From Terasakiella sp033100395 (GTDB lineage Bacteria; Pseudomonadota; Alphaproteobacteria; Rhodospirillales; Terasakiellaceae), in contig NZ_JAWLVJ010000003.1 in the NCBI RefSeq assembly GCF_033100395.1, forward strand, positions 1 through 64,000: a stretch of 64,000 nt of DNA. The letters are read 5' to 3'. The position numbers were made by a program, and so were the translations under genes. The notes under the pieces are model-generated. The model saw only the letters and a list, made by a program, of their open reading frames with translations, made no database searches and was not told the origin of the DNA. Below, in pieces: positions 48,804 through 58,157 of the stretch. Each line of letters opens with the position of its first letter. Position 1 is the stretch's first letter.

Positions 48804-50804
48804 TTAATCGTCGCTTTCAAATTCGATGATTTTCTCATCAACAGAAAGGCTACCACCGGCAGAAGCGTGGATCTTTTTGATGACCACATCTTTTTCTGCG
48901 CGCATGATGTTTTCCATTTTCATGGCTTCGATTACGCAAAGCTCTTCACCTGCTTTGACTTCCTGGCCTTCTTCAACCGCAATGGACAGGAGCAGACCTG
49001 GCATTGGCGACAGAAGGAAGGCAGACATGTCAGGCGGTGCTTTAAACGGCATCAGGTCGTTCAGTTCAGCCTGACGGGCAGTCATGACTTTTACATCAGC
49101 CTGTGCACCAGCGTGGAACAGGCTGTAGCCTGTTGGTTGCTTGTCAACCTGGACACACAGTTCGTGACCATTGATGTCAGCAAAGAACAGGGGCTCACCA
49201 AATGTCCATTCAGAACGAACATGCAGGGTCGCACCGTCGATGGCAACGTCATAGCCTTCAACTTCGTTTGGTGTCACAGTCGCGTTGAATTTCTCGTCGT
49301 TATATTTAACAACCCATTCATCGTTAATCTGACGACCACGACCACCTTCCATCTGATCGGAAATCATGGTTTCGCGCTCTGTCTCCATACGTTTCATGAA
49401 GCAGGCAACAGCCACCAGGTTTTTCGGGTCTTTCTGCGGCACCATGGACGCATCAAAGCCATCTGGATATTCTTCGGCGATGAAGTTTGTGGTCAGGTTA
49501 CCATCAACAAAACGTTGCTTGGACATAACAGCGTTCAGGAACGAGATGTTATGGCCTACACCGCGGATGTAATATTCATCAAGGGCACGTTTCATGTTTT
49601 CAGTACATTCTTCACGATCCTTGCCCCATGTGATCAGCTTGGCGATCATCGGGTCATAGAACATGGAGATTTCGCCACCTTCATAAACGCCTGTGTCAAC
49701 ACGAACCGTGTCGCTTTCAACAGGTGGGCGATATTTGATCAGACGACCAGTTGATGGCAGGAAGTTACGGAAAGGATCTTCCGCATAAACTCGGCTTTCC
49801 ATGGACCAGCCGTTGATTGGAATTTCATCCTGCTTCAGGGTCAGTTCCTGACCGTCAGCGATCTTGATCATCCATTCAACCAGGTCAACACCTGTGATCA
49901 GTTCTGTTACAGGGTGTTCCACCTGCAGACGGGTGTTCATTTCCAGGAAGTAGAAGTTCTGGTCTTTATCGACGATGAATTCCACAGTACCGGCAGAACG
50001 GTAATCCACAGCTTTTGCCAAAGCAACAGCTTCTTCACCCATTTTCTTACGTGTTTCAGGTGTGAGGAATGGCGATGGCGCTTCCTCAATTACCTTTTGG
50101 TGACGACGCTGGATCGAGCATTCACGTTCCTGCAGATAAACGGCGTTACCGTGTTTATCGGCCAGAACCTGAATTTCGATGTGGCGTGGTTCTTCGATGA
50201 ATTTTTCGATGAAGACACGGCCATCACCAAAAGAAGAAATCGCTTCAGAGGTTGCACGTTCAAAACCGTCGCGGCATTCTTCTTCGTTAAAGGCAACACG
50301 CATACCTTTACCACCACCACCGGCGGAGGCTTTCAGCATAACCGGGTAGCCGATTTTATTGGAGATTTCGACCGCGTGGTCGGTGTCTTTAATGACTTCT
50401 GTGTAACCAGGTACAGTACTTACACCCGCTTTTTGCGCCAGAAGTTTGGATTCAATCTTGTCACCCATTGCCTGGATGGCGAGTTTTTCAGGGCCGATGA
50501 ATTCAATGCCAGCCTCATCCAAAGCGTCAAAGAACGCAGCGTTTTCTGACAGGAAGCCGTAACCAGGGTGCACAGCTTGTGCGCCTGTTTGTTTGATGGC
50601 GTCCAGGATGTTTTCCATGACCAGATAAGACTGGGCACTTGGTGCTGGACCGATGTTAACGGCTTCGTCCGCCATTTCGACGTGCAGCGCGTCTTTATCG
50701 GCGTCAGAATAGACCGCAACGGTCTTGATGCCCATCTTACGGGCTGATTTGATTACGCGACAAGCAATCTCACCGCGGTTTGCAATCAGGATTTTATCGA
50801 ACAT
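48804..50804 (-). CDS. pccA: Propionyl-CoA carboxylase alpha subunit (biotin carboxylase plus biotin carrier)
   Basis: A 666-residue subunit. The N-terminal biotin carboxylase domain (about 1-450) starts MFDKILIANRGEIACRVIKS and has the ATP-grasp loop KASAGGGGKGMRVAFNEEE and QVEHPVTELITGVDLV. A BT-type middle domain follows, and the C-terminal biotin carrier has EAMKMEN with the biotinylated K629. With PccB it converts propionyl-CoA to methylmalonyl-CoA. Acetyl- or methylcrotonyl-CoA carboxylase is possible from one subunit alone; the partner's sequence supports propionyl-CoA. It lies 38 bp downstream of pccB. Confidence 0.92.
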   Translation of the reverse strand: MFDKILIANRGEIACRVIKSARKMGIKTVAVYSDADKDALHVEMADEAVNIGPAPSAQSYLVMENILDAIKQTGAQAVHPGYGFLSENAAFFDALDEAGIEFIGPEKLAIQAMGDKIESKLLAQKAGVSTVPGYTEVIKDTDHAVEISNKIGYPVMLKASAGGGGKGMRVAFNEEECRDGFERATSEAISSFGDGRVFIEKFIEEPRHIEIQVLADKHGNAVYLQERECSIQRRHQKVIEEAPSPFLTPETRKKMGEEAVALAKAVDYRSAGTVEFIVDKDQNFYFLEMNTRLQVEHPVTELITGVDLVEWMIKIADGQELTLKQDEIPINGWSMESRVYAEDPFRNFLPSTGRLIKYRPPVESDTVRVDTGVYEGGEISMFYDPMIAKLITWGKDREECTENMKRALDEYYIRGVGHNISFLNAVMSKQRFVDGNLTTNFIAEEYPDGFDASMVPQKDPKNLVAVACFMKRMETERETMISDQMEGGRGRQINDEWVVKYNDEKFNATVTPNEVEGYDVAIDGATLHVRSEWTFGEPLFFADINGHELCVQVDKQPTGYSLFHAGAQADVKVMTARQAELNDLMPFKAPPDMSAFLLSPMPGLLLSIAVEEGQEVKAGEELCVIEAMKMENIMRAEKDVVIKKIHASAGGSLSVDEKIIEFESDD

Positions 50805-50842
50805 GTGTCCGTTTCCTTTTCAATAGCTTACTTGAGACGATC

Positions 50843-52375
50843 TTAAAGAGGGATGTTGCCGTGCTTGCGCTCGGGGTTCTTCAGATCTTTGTTCTTCAGC
50901 ATTGCGAGAGATTGACAGATACGACGACGTGTACCGTGTGGCATGATCACATCATCAATGAAGCCGCGGCCACCAGCCTTGAACGGGTTGGCGAAGTTGC
51001 GGGCATATTCGTCTGTGCGTTCTTGAATTTTATCAGCATCGCCGATGTCCTGACGGAAGATGATTTCCACCGCACCTTTGGCACCCATTACCGCGATTTC
51101 CGCAGATGGCCATGCGAAGTTCGCATCACCACGCAGGTGTTTGGAGCTCATTACGTCATAAGCACCACCGTAAGCCTTACGGGTAATCACAGTCACTTTT
51201 GGTACAGTTGCTTCCGCAAAAGCGTAAAGCAGTTTCGCACCGTGGGTGATGATACCGTTGTATTCCTGATCGGTACCCGGCATGAAGCCTGGTACGTCAA
51301 CAAATGTCACCAGCGGAATGTTGAACGCATCACAGAAACGAACGAAACGTGCAGCCTTAACGGAGCTGTCGATATCCAGGCAACCCGCCAGAACCATTGG
51401 CTGGTTGGCAACAAAACCAACAGTGTCACCATTCATGCGACCAAAGCCGACGATGATGTTTTTGGCGAAGTCAGGCATGATTTCAAAGAAGTGACCTTCA
51501 TCGACAACTTTTTCAATCAGTTCCTTCATGTCATAAGGCATGTTGGCATTGCTCGGGACCAGCGTATCAAGTGATGCATCATCACGGTCCGCCGGGTCAG
51601 TTGTTGGGCGGTGTGGTGCTTTTTCTTTGTTGTTGCTTGGCAGGAAGTCAACAAAGTCGCGCAGCTGTACAAGCGCATCAACATCATTTTCAAAAGCCAG
51701 GTGCGCAACACCGGATTTGGTTGTATGCGTGATTGCACCACCGAGTTCTTCCTGTGTGACTTCTTCATGTGTCACAGTCTTAACAACGTCAGGACCAGTT
51801 ACAAACATGAAGGAGCTGTCTTTAACCATAAAGATAAAGTCAGTCATGGCAGGGGAGTATACTGCACCACCCGCACATGGGCCCATGATCATGGAGATTT
51901 GAGGGATCACACCGGAGGCTTCAACATTGCGTTGGAACACATCAGCATAACCACCCAGAGAAGCGATACCTTCCTGAATACGGGCACCACCTGAATCGTT
52001 CAGACCGATACATGGCGCGCCAACTTTCATGGCTTGATCCATGATCTTGCAGATTTTCTCAGCGTGTGTTTCTGACAGAGAACCACCGTATACAGTGAAA
52101 TCCTGAGAGAAAACGAAAACCAGACGACCATTTACAGTACCGTAACCTGTTACAACACCGTCGCCCGGTGTGTGGTCTTGTTCCATACCAAAATCGGTAC
52201 AGCGGTGTTCAACGAACATGTCCCATTCTTCAAAGGAACCTTCGTCAAGGAAAAGGTCAATTCTTTCACGGGCTGTCAGCTTGCCCTTTTTATGCTGTGA
52301 GTCGATACGGCGCTGACCACCGCCCAGACGTGCTTTCGCGCGTTTTTCGTCCAGCATTTGGATAATGTCGTGCAT
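50843..52375 (-). CDS. pccB: Propionyl-CoA carboxylase beta subunit (carboxyltransferase)
   Basis: A 510-residue carboxyltransferase with N- and C-terminal crotonase-like halves. It starts MHDIIQMLDEKRAKARLGGG. The acyl-CoA pocket region is VFSQDFTVYGGSLSE, and the oxyanion segments include NDSGGARIQEG and FVDVPGFMPGTDQE. The start ATG 52375 follows an AGGGG ribosome-binding site on the minus strand. It is first of a two-gene operon with pccA. Confidence 0.93.
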   Translation of the reverse strand: MHDIIQMLDEKRAKARLGGGQRRIDSQHKKGKLTARERIDLFLDEGSFEEWDMFVEHRCTDFGMEQDHTPGDGVVTGYGTVNGRLVFVFSQDFTVYGGSLSETHAEKICKIMDQAMKVGAPCIGLNDSGGARIQEGIASLGGYADVFQRNVEASGVIPQISMIMGPCAGGAVYSPAMTDFIFMVKDSSFMFVTGPDVVKTVTHEEVTQEELGGAITHTTKSGVAHLAFENDVDALVQLRDFVDFLPSNNKEKAPHRPTTDPADRDDASLDTLVPSNANMPYDMKELIEKVVDEGHFFEIMPDFAKNIIVGFGRMNGDTVGFVANQPMVLAGCLDIDSSVKAARFVRFCDAFNIPLVTFVDVPGFMPGTDQEYNGIITHGAKLLYAFAEATVPKVTVITRKAYGGAYDVMSSKHLRGDANFAWPSAEIAVMGAKGAVEIIFRQDIGDADKIQERTDEYARNFANPFKAGGRGFIDDVIMPHGTRRRICQSLAMLKNKDLKNPERKHGNIPL

Positions 52376-52662
52376 CTATATATGTCCCCTTCGCCCAACC
52401 GGGCAGTCGATATATGTGGAAGACTGATGCCTTCCTGAGAGATTGAATAACACAATCGGATACGCTGTTCCAGAAAAAATACGTACTCTAATACCGAATT
52501 ACCGATTTAATGCAAAAATACCAAATAAGTATTTGATTTTAAAATATTTTATAAAAAGGAAAAGTGAAATTTTATATTTTAGGCAACCCAAGAATGCCAG
52601 AAAAATAGCACATAAAATTATCAAAAAGGACATTCTTGGGTAAGAATCGGTGATCAGGTTGA
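52376..52662. other. AT-rich intergenic region upstream of pccBA
   Basis: About 290 bp, strongly AT-rich between 52440 and 52630. An 11-bp perfect inverted repeat, ACCCAAGAATG (52586-52596) and CATTCTTGGGT (52631-52641), flanks a 34-bp spacer. A 66-codon plus-strand frame (52443-52643) exists but is low-complexity, Lys/Ile-rich and lacks a ribosome-binding site; I do not call it. The region must hold the pccBA promoter on the minus strand. Confidence 0.5.
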
Positions 52663-53376
52663 TCAGTCTTTGAGAAGTTCAATCCAGGTTGTGACGGATT
52701 GCAGGTCTGCGCGCAGGGCTTTTCGGCGGTCAGCTGCTTCCCAGTCTTCACCCCATTGTTCGATCTGATAGGTTTCATCAACCTGGGAATCTTCAAAGGC
52801 CTGTTCGCTGTCAATCACGCCTTCGATTAACGCAAGACCGAGGATGATGGAACCTGTGCCATGGGTGGCGATGGAAAGGCCCGCCAGTTCCCAGTCGTTC
52901 AGGGCATCAACGGCTTTTTTAAGCGCGTCAATGGCATCCTGGGATTGTTCGATATGGAGAATGCCTGTCTGGGTTTTCAGTGTCGCGCCATAACGGTCTT
53001 TTGCCCATTTGATGTGGGGCAGCCAGGTGTCCGACTGGCGCTTGGCAAGGTCGGCAGGGTCATCGGTCCAGTAACAGATAAGATCAGTTTCGCCATATTT
53101 TGCGATTTGTTCGACAACGCCATCACGCAATTGACCGATCCGGTCAACGGCTGTGGACGCAAGCGCCATCAGGGGCATGGTGAGGGGCAGGATGTTTTCG
53201 TCCTGTGAATCCCATTCTTTTGCAAGGGCTTCAGCCAGTGCTTTGGTGGGCAGGAGCATGGATCGTTTGGCCGGGCTTTTCAGCTGGCGACCATCTAACA
53301 GAACACGAAATCCATCGCCGTCCTGATCGACGCTGACGGTCTTATAAAAACGTTTCAGTGGTGCAGATGGATCCAT
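52663..53376 (-). CDS. ATP12-family F1-ATPase assembly chaperone
   Basis: A 237-residue soluble protein. It starts MDPSAPLKRFYKTVSVDQDG and contains FRVLLDGRQLKSPAKRSMLL and LAKEWDSQDENILPLTMPLM, the ATP12 signature. ATP12 assists F1 alpha-subunit assembly in mitochondria and is kept in Alphaproteobacteria. It follows the HAD and AsmA genes on the same strand. Confidence 0.93.
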   Translation of the reverse strand: MDPSAPLKRFYKTVSVDQDGDGFRVLLDGRQLKSPAKRSMLLPTKALAEALAKEWDSQDENILPLTMPLMALASTAVDRIGQLRDGVVEQIAKYGETDLICYWTDDPADLAKRQSDTWLPHIKWAKDRYGATLKTQTGILHIEQSQDAIDALKKAVDALNDWELAGLSIATHGTGSIILGLALIEGVIDSEQAFEDSQVDETYQIEQWGEDWEAADRRKALRADLQSVTTWIELLKD

Positions 53377-53384
53377 TGTCTTTT

Positions 53385-53442
53385 CCCCAAATTATCGCCC
53401 CTCCCTGAATAACAGGGAAGGGCGTAATAGTTAAATTTGGGG
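53385..53442. repeat. Nested palindrome between the AsmA and ATP12 genes
   Basis: The outer arms CCCCAAATT (53385-53393) and AATTTGGGG (53434-53442) are perfect complements. Nested inside are GCCCCTCCCTG (53397-53407) and CAGGGAAGGGC (53413-53423), complementary except one position. It would form one long interrupted hairpin in the mRNA and could separate expression of the two genes. Confidence 0.65.
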
Positions 53443-53444
53443 CC

Positions 53445-55514
53445 TTATTTATTCCCTCCCAGCATATTTAGCAAGCCACCAATTGGATTGTCTGACTTTT
53501 CTTCTTTCTTCTGAGTGGTGCCGGAAGAAGATTTTTTCTGGCTGGATTTGATGCCAAGGGCAGTATCACAAGGTGCGCTGTCCGACAGGGCTTTGTCGGT
53601 TAGTCCGCTGATCAGCAGGGACACACCACCTGTTGCAATGGCAGAGGCAACGCCCATGGCGGCTTTGGCTGTTTCCAGCGCATCAATACCGATACCAGGC
53701 GAAGACAGCGGACCAGTCAGGCGCACCATACTGGCAATACCGCCCGCATTGACGCCTAAATCAACGGAATCGCCACGGGGTTCGGGCTTGATGCCGATAT
53801 CCAGTGTTTCCTTTGCCAGGTTGATGTTGCCGGAGCTTGAGATGTTCATCACATTGGTTTGAACAGCAATGCGTTTATCGTAATCTGCAACGCCTTTTTC
53901 AAAATCCAGATTGACCACCATACAGGCAAAGGGGGTGAATTCACCTTCCGTCCCGCTTGGCAGGATATTTTCCAGAACGCCAGTGACCAGATCACCGCCA
54001 AGGAAGTTTACTTTGTCAGACTTGATTTTACCTTCCCCGACATTGATCAGGGTCTTACCCTGCAGCGATGCCATCAGGCCAGCGGCTGATTTACCGGATG
54101 CCTTCAGATTGATCTTCATCTGGGTCGCACCGCCATGGATCAGGTCGGTCACCCCTGTTTCTTCAAGGCTTTTGCCCAGTCCCAGGTTCTTGCCTGTCAG
54201 ATCAACATCAAGATTGGCAGGCAGTTTGCGACCATCAAAATTGATGTGGCCACCAAATGTGCCACCGCCCATAACAAAGTCATGCTGGCCCGTCATTTTT
54301 CCGTCTTTAAGCGAGATCACATCAGACAGGTTGTTGAGTGCAAAATCACCCAGGATGAATTTCTTGGCTTTGAAAGACACATCCGCATTTACCGCTTTTA
54401 AGCCTTCGATTGGCAAGGGGGCTTTGGGGAAGAGTTTTGCTGGTTTGTCAGAGGTTTCTTTCTTTGGTGCGGGAGCAGCTTCTGCCATTTCTTCACCTTG
54501 TGGCAGAACGTCATTCAGCGCAAAGCGGTTGGAGGCAAGTGCCACATTGATATAAGGCTTTTTATTGGCAAGGCTGACGGTAACATCACCGCTTAAGTCC
54601 GTCTGGCCGATCTTGATGCTCAAGCCACCTAGCTTATAGGATTTATCGCCATCAGAAACTGTTGCGGCCATTTCAAAGGGGCCGACTTTGCCAACTTTGG
54701 CACCGCCCAGTTCTGCCAGCTTGGCGATATTGTCACTTTTGGCGGAAATGGCAAGGTTGAGACCTTTACCTGCTGCGGGTTCTGCAATCTTACCTGTGAC
54801 ATTCACAACGGCCCCAGCTGCTTTCAGCGCCAGATTGACATCCAGAGGATCGCCGCTCATTAACGCATCGGGCGAACCCAGCTGACCTGTCAGTTCCACC
54901 ACATGATTGTTGAAGGAACCTTTGAACAACAGGTCCAGCGGATCATTCAGGTCGGCGGCTTTGGCCTGCATGGTATCAATGACGATAGAGGTTTCTTCGC
55001 CTTTCTGACCATCTTTATAGGTGAAACGTGCTTTATCAATACGGACCGCACTGACGGCAGGCAGGCTGCCACCGGATGCGCTTTCAGACTTTTCTTCTTC
55101 TTTCTTTTCGGTGGAAGCCTCACCCATCATCCAGTTACCTTTTCCGGATTTATCGGTTTCCAGCAGGATGTCTGGTTCAATCAGCACCAGTTCAACGATA
55201 TGGATATCGCCGAAGATCAGGGGCAGGAGTTTCATTTCCGCAGCAAAGCTTTTCAGCTTGACCATTTCCGGGCGTGATCCCCAGCTTGCGTTGGCAAAGG
55301 TGACGCCATCAACCCGGACTTTTGGGCTGAGGGAGATTTCAAGATTAAGATCACCTGCAATCACCAGATCACGGCCTGTGGCCGCCTTGGCTTCTTCCGC
55401 GATCATGCCTTTATATTGGTTGAAGTCCATGGAGCTGAGGATTGCAACACCCGCAACAATACCCCCCACGATGACGGCAAAAATACCGCCGACAATTAAT
55501 TTAATGCGTCCCAT
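53445..55514 (-). CDS. AsmA-family envelope protein
   Basis: A 689-residue protein with an N-terminal membrane anchor (LIVGGIFAVIVGGIVAGVAI) and a long beta-rich periplasmic body. AsmA features include the start FNQYKGMIAEEAKAATGRDL then VIAGDLNLEISLSPKVRVDG, and the C-terminal GIDALETAKAAM region. Two low-complexity Lys/Glu/Ser linkers are present (about 140 and 345-360) and a Lys/Ser-rich tail. AsmA-like proteins are thought to act in outer-membrane lipid and protein homeostasis. It starts 4 bp after the HAD gene stop. Confidence 0.88.
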   Translation of the reverse strand: MGRIKLIVGGIFAVIVGGIVAGVAILSSMDFNQYKGMIAEEAKAATGRDLVIAGDLNLEISLSPKVRVDGVTFANASWGSRPEMVKLKSFAAEMKLLPLIFGDIHIVELVLIEPDILLETDKSGKGNWMMGEASTEKKEEEKSESASGGSLPAVSAVRIDKARFTYKDGQKGEETSIVIDTMQAKAADLNDPLDLLFKGSFNNHVVELTGQLGSPDALMSGDPLDVNLALKAAGAVVNVTGKIAEPAAGKGLNLAISAKSDNIAKLAELGGAKVGKVGPFEMAATVSDGDKSYKLGGLSIKIGQTDLSGDVTVSLANKKPYINVALASNRFALNDVLPQGEEMAEAAPAPKKETSDKPAKLFPKAPLPIEGLKAVNADVSFKAKKFILGDFALNNLSDVISLKDGKMTGQHDFVMGGGTFGGHINFDGRKLPANLDVDLTGKNLGLGKSLEETGVTDLIHGGATQMKINLKASGKSAAGLMASLQGKTLINVGEGKIKSDKVNFLGGDLVTGVLENILPSGTEGEFTPFACMVVNLDFEKGVADYDKRIAVQTNVMNISSSGNINLAKETLDIGIKPEPRGDSVDLGVNAGGIASMVRLTGPLSSPGIGIDALETAKAAMGVASAIATGGVSLLISGLTDKALSDSAPCDTALGIKSSQKKSSSGTTQKKEEKSDNPIGGLLNMLGGNK

Positions 55515-55518
55515 ATGC

Positions 55519-56211
55519 TCAAGTCTCCATCGCTTTTTTTATCGCCTGTGTCAGTTCTGAATAGTCATGGATGACTGAAACTGCACCAGCCTCCATCAGT
55601 TCGTCTGGTTCATGATACCCCCAGGCAACGCCAATTGATTTTACATTTGCGTTACATGCCATATGGATATCGTAAGTCGTATCGCCAATTACAATTGCAT
55701 TCTGCGTTTCCACCCCGGTTTTATTGAGGGCTTTTTCCACCATTTCAGGGTCCGGTTTGCCGCGCGCCCGACACGCCGTCTGAAGAGTGGTGAATTTCTT
55801 TTCCAGATTGTGGGTTTGCAAGGTTGGAATTAAACCGCGCATTGCCTTGCCTGTAGCAACGCCAAGTAACCATCCGTCGTCTTCCAATTGATTAAGCGCA
55901 TCGACGGTGCCGGGGAAAAGCGGTTCTTCCACATCATCATTTATGCGCATGGTGCGGAAATGGTTACGATAGCATTCGGCCATTTCATCACATTGTGATT
56001 GGGTGAGACCGTCAATCAGGTTTGCCATAGCAATTTCAAGGGGTAATCCAACGACTCTGCGTACCGAGTCGCGCCCTAATTTGTCGATTCCATAGGTTTT
56101 ACAGGTCAGGTCCATGGCTTTGATAATGGAATGCTGACTGTCTACCAATGTACCGTCACAGTCGAAAATCGCCAGTTGTAAAGGGGTCTCAGTGTTCAAA
56201 AGGGGCTCCAT
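55519..56211 (-). CDS. HAD-superfamily phosphatase (phosphoglycolate phosphatase-like)
   Basis: A 230-residue HAD subfamily IA hydrolase. The nucleophile motif is FDCDGTLVDS (D17, D19); motif II is LLGVATGK; motif III/IV includes KPDPEMVEKAL and VIGDTTYDIHMACN. The cap is helical. The substrate may be 2-phosphoglycolate or a similar small phosphate; it cannot be fixed by sight. It is first in the HAD-AsmA-ATP12 run. Confidence 0.88.
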   Translation of the reverse strand: MEPLLNTETPLQLAIFDCDGTLVDSQHSIIKAMDLTCKTYGIDKLGRDSVRRVVGLPLEIAMANLIDGLTQSQCDEMAECYRNHFRTMRINDDVEEPLFPGTVDALNQLEDDGWLLGVATGKAMRGLIPTLQTHNLEKKFTTLQTACRARGKPDPEMVEKALNKTGVETQNAIVIGDTTYDIHMACNANVKSIGVAWGYHEPDELMEAGAVSVIHDYSELTQAIKKAMET

Positions 56212-56474
56212 TTGGAAAAAAAGTCATAATCATAAATATTTAGCTTGCACTCTTTGACGTGCGACACAATCATTTTAATGATCTTACTTTTCAAATGCTT
56301 CTACAAATGTAGAAAATTTGCAAGATTTAAGGCACAGTTTTGAAAACAAAGACAATTGAATATCTTTGAGAAATACGTGCGTTGAATTTATGAGAGTGGC
56401 AAGACAGCGTGATTATACATTCGTTTAGTTTTGTTAAGTCGAGCGATAGGGAAAAAAGTCTAGGAGGCTAATTC
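56212..56474. promoter_or_regulatory. AT-rich divergent regulatory region with nested palindrome
   Basis: No gene is seen between the HAD and OmpA-lipoprotein starts. A nested palindrome lies at 56292-56320 (CAAAT, TTCTAC, loop AAAT, GTAGAA, ATTTG), within weaker outer symmetry (ATCTT and AAGAT, 56281-56326). It may be an operator or hairpin. A perfect AGGAGG (56462-56467) serves the gene at 56475. Confidence 0.5.
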
Positions 56475-57290
56475 ATGAAATTTTTAAAAACAGCCGTTGC
56501 ATTGAGCGCACTCCCATTTTTGGCAGCTTGTGCATCTAACTGGGATGTAGAAGGCGCTAAAATGGCACCGAACGATGGTTCGGCTTTCCAGAAAGAACTT
56601 CAAGGCGAATATGCACGTCTTGCAGGCCTGGAACGTGACGAAGGCGATTGGCGCGATGCACGCCGCTTCGTGTCCAAAGCACGTGCGGCCACGATGGGCG
56701 ATGTAGAACCGCAAATGGTTGCAGATCGTCGCATTCCGGATGATAAAGTTGAAGAACTGACCATGGCGCGCAACAAGCTGACCATGGCGTTTGCGCAGGG
56801 CGGCAAGGTGAAATACCCACAAGCTGCGGCGCGTGCACAAGCTGGCTTTGACTGCTGGATGCAGGAACAGGAAGAAAACTTCCAGCCGGAAGATATCGAA
56901 GCATGTAAAAAGTACTTCATGGCTGGTCTGGCTGACATGGCAGAGAAAAAGCCAATGATGAAGAAGATGGATGACATCGTTGTCTATTTCGACTTCAACA
57001 GCTCGATGCTGACAGACGAAGCCAAAGGCCTGCTGGTGAAAGCTTCCATGATGGGTCGAGGTGCTGATGCGCTGATGGTTGAAGGTCATACGGACACCAA
57101 AGGTGACTCTGCTTACAACGAAGCGCTGGCACTTTCTCGTGCGCAAGCGGTTTCCGACTTCCTGAAATCTCATGGTATTTCTGGCAAGTCCATCCGTGTG
57201 GGCGCAAGCGGTGAGAACATGAATGCAGTTACAACAGGCGACAATGTGGAGGAAGCACGTAACCGCCGTGTAACCATCAAGTTCAAATAA
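56475..57290 (+). CDS. OmpA-family outer-membrane lipoprotein
   Basis: A 271-residue lipoprotein. The signal peptide ends in the lipobox FLAAC, so the mature protein starts at Cys19. The C-terminal OmpA-like peptidoglycan-binding domain (about 170-271) includes VVYFDFNSSMLTDEAK, VEGHTDTKGDSAYN and EEARNRRVTIKFK. The middle segment (about 20-160) is charged and not assigned to a family. It resembles Pal-like anchors but lacks an adjacent tol operon. AGGAGG and biased codons suggest strong expression. Confidence 0.92.
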   Translation: MKFLKTAVALSALPFLAACASNWDVEGAKMAPNDGSAFQKELQGEYARLAGLERDEGDWRDARRFVSKARAATMGDVEPQMVADRRIPDDKVEELTMARNKLTMAFAQGGKVKYPQAAARAQAGFDCWMQEQEENFQPEDIEACKKYFMAGLADMAEKKPMMKKMDDIVVYFDFNSSMLTDEAKGLLVKASMMGRGADALMVEGHTDTKGDSAYNEALALSRAQAVSDFLKSHGISGKSIRVGASGENMNAVTTGDNVEEARNRRVTIKFK

Positions 57291-57314
57291 GATAAGCGAT
57301 TATCTTTAATGAAG

Positions 57315-57350
57315 AAGGCGGCTCCTGATTTTCTGGGGCCGCCTTTTTTT
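57315..57350 (+). terminator. Terminator after the OmpA-lipoprotein gene (bidirectional)
   Basis: AAGGCGGCTCC pairs with GGGGCCGCCTT with one G-U pair and is followed by seven T. The convergent lipB gene ends within the T run. Confidence 0.92.
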
Positions 57351-58053
57351 ATTCTGCGTCTTCGTCTTCGTCTTCGTCTGTTTCAGCCTCGGTGTCGGCA
57401 AACACCGCATCAAAACAGGTCATCAGCAGACTATCAACTTCCTGCATGGTGATCCAGATGCCGAGGTCCTGCAGGGACGTCACCCCATGTTCAGAAATGC
57501 CGCAAGGCACGATTCCCCCAAAGTGGGACAGGTCAGGTTCTACATTCAGGGAGATCCCATGGAAGGTGACCCATTTGCGCACACGTACACCAATGGCACC
57601 AATTTTATCTTCACGACCCATGCCCCGATCCACCCAGATGCCAACGCGGCCTTCGCGGCGTTCCCCCTGAATGTTAAAGGTGGCAAGGGTTTGAATAACC
57701 CATTCTTCCAGATTGCTGACGAATTTACGGATGTCACGTCCGCGCTTTGACAGGTCCAGCATGACATAGGCAATACGTTGTCCGGGGCCGTGATAAGTGT
57801 ACTGACCGCCACGTCCGGCGTCATAAACGGGGAAACGTTCAGGGTCGATCAGGTCTTTCGGGTCCGCGCTGGTCCCGGCCGTGTAAAGTGGCGGATGTTC
57901 CAGCAACCAGATACATTCCGGAGCCTCGCCTTTTTGAATTTCACTAACACGTTGTTCCATAAAGGAAAGCGCTTCTTCGTACGGCACTTCATCGTCGCTA
58001 AAACGCCATTCGATGCCGTTTCTTAACAAAGATGTAAAATTTTTATCATTCAT
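57349..58053 (-). CDS. lipB: Octanoyl-[acyl-carrier-protein] transferase LipB
   Basis: A 234-residue enzyme that moves octanoate from acyl carrier protein to lipoyl domains, the first step of lipoate synthesis. Catalytic C184 lies in IVPCGISEHGVTS and K150 in EDKIGAIGVRVRKW; GGQYTYHGPGQ is the substrate-binding loop. I start at ATG 58053 (MNDKNFTSLL). The frame runs 64 codons further upstream, but that part is tRNA-Leu and its surroundings read backwards. An unusual Asp/Glu tail ends the protein (about 219-234). Confidence 0.94.
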   Translation of the reverse strand: MNDKNFTSLLRNGIEWRFSDDEVPYEEALSFMEQRVSEIQKGEAPECIWLLEHPPLYTAGTSADPKDLIDPERFPVYDAGRGGQYTYHGPGQRIAYVMLDLSKRGRDIRKFVSNLEEWVIQTLATFNIQGERREGRVGIWVDRGMGREDKIGAIGVRVRKWVTFHGISLNVEPDLSHFGGIVPCGISEHGVTSLQDLGIWITMQEVDSLLMTCFDAVFADTEAETDEDEDEDAE

Positions 58054-58157
58054 GTCTTGATCTATCTGAAGAGTTTGTTTATACCCACGCCCACACAAGA
58101 TGTTCGGGTGATTAAAAAACCTCATACACCCTTCCAACATCTTATGCCACAAAATAT

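Noticed and set aside
52443..52643. Plus-strand 66-codon frame upstream of pccBA
   Set aside because: Very AT-rich, Lys/Ile-biased translation, no ribosome-binding site, overlaps the likely promoter region and the inverted repeat.
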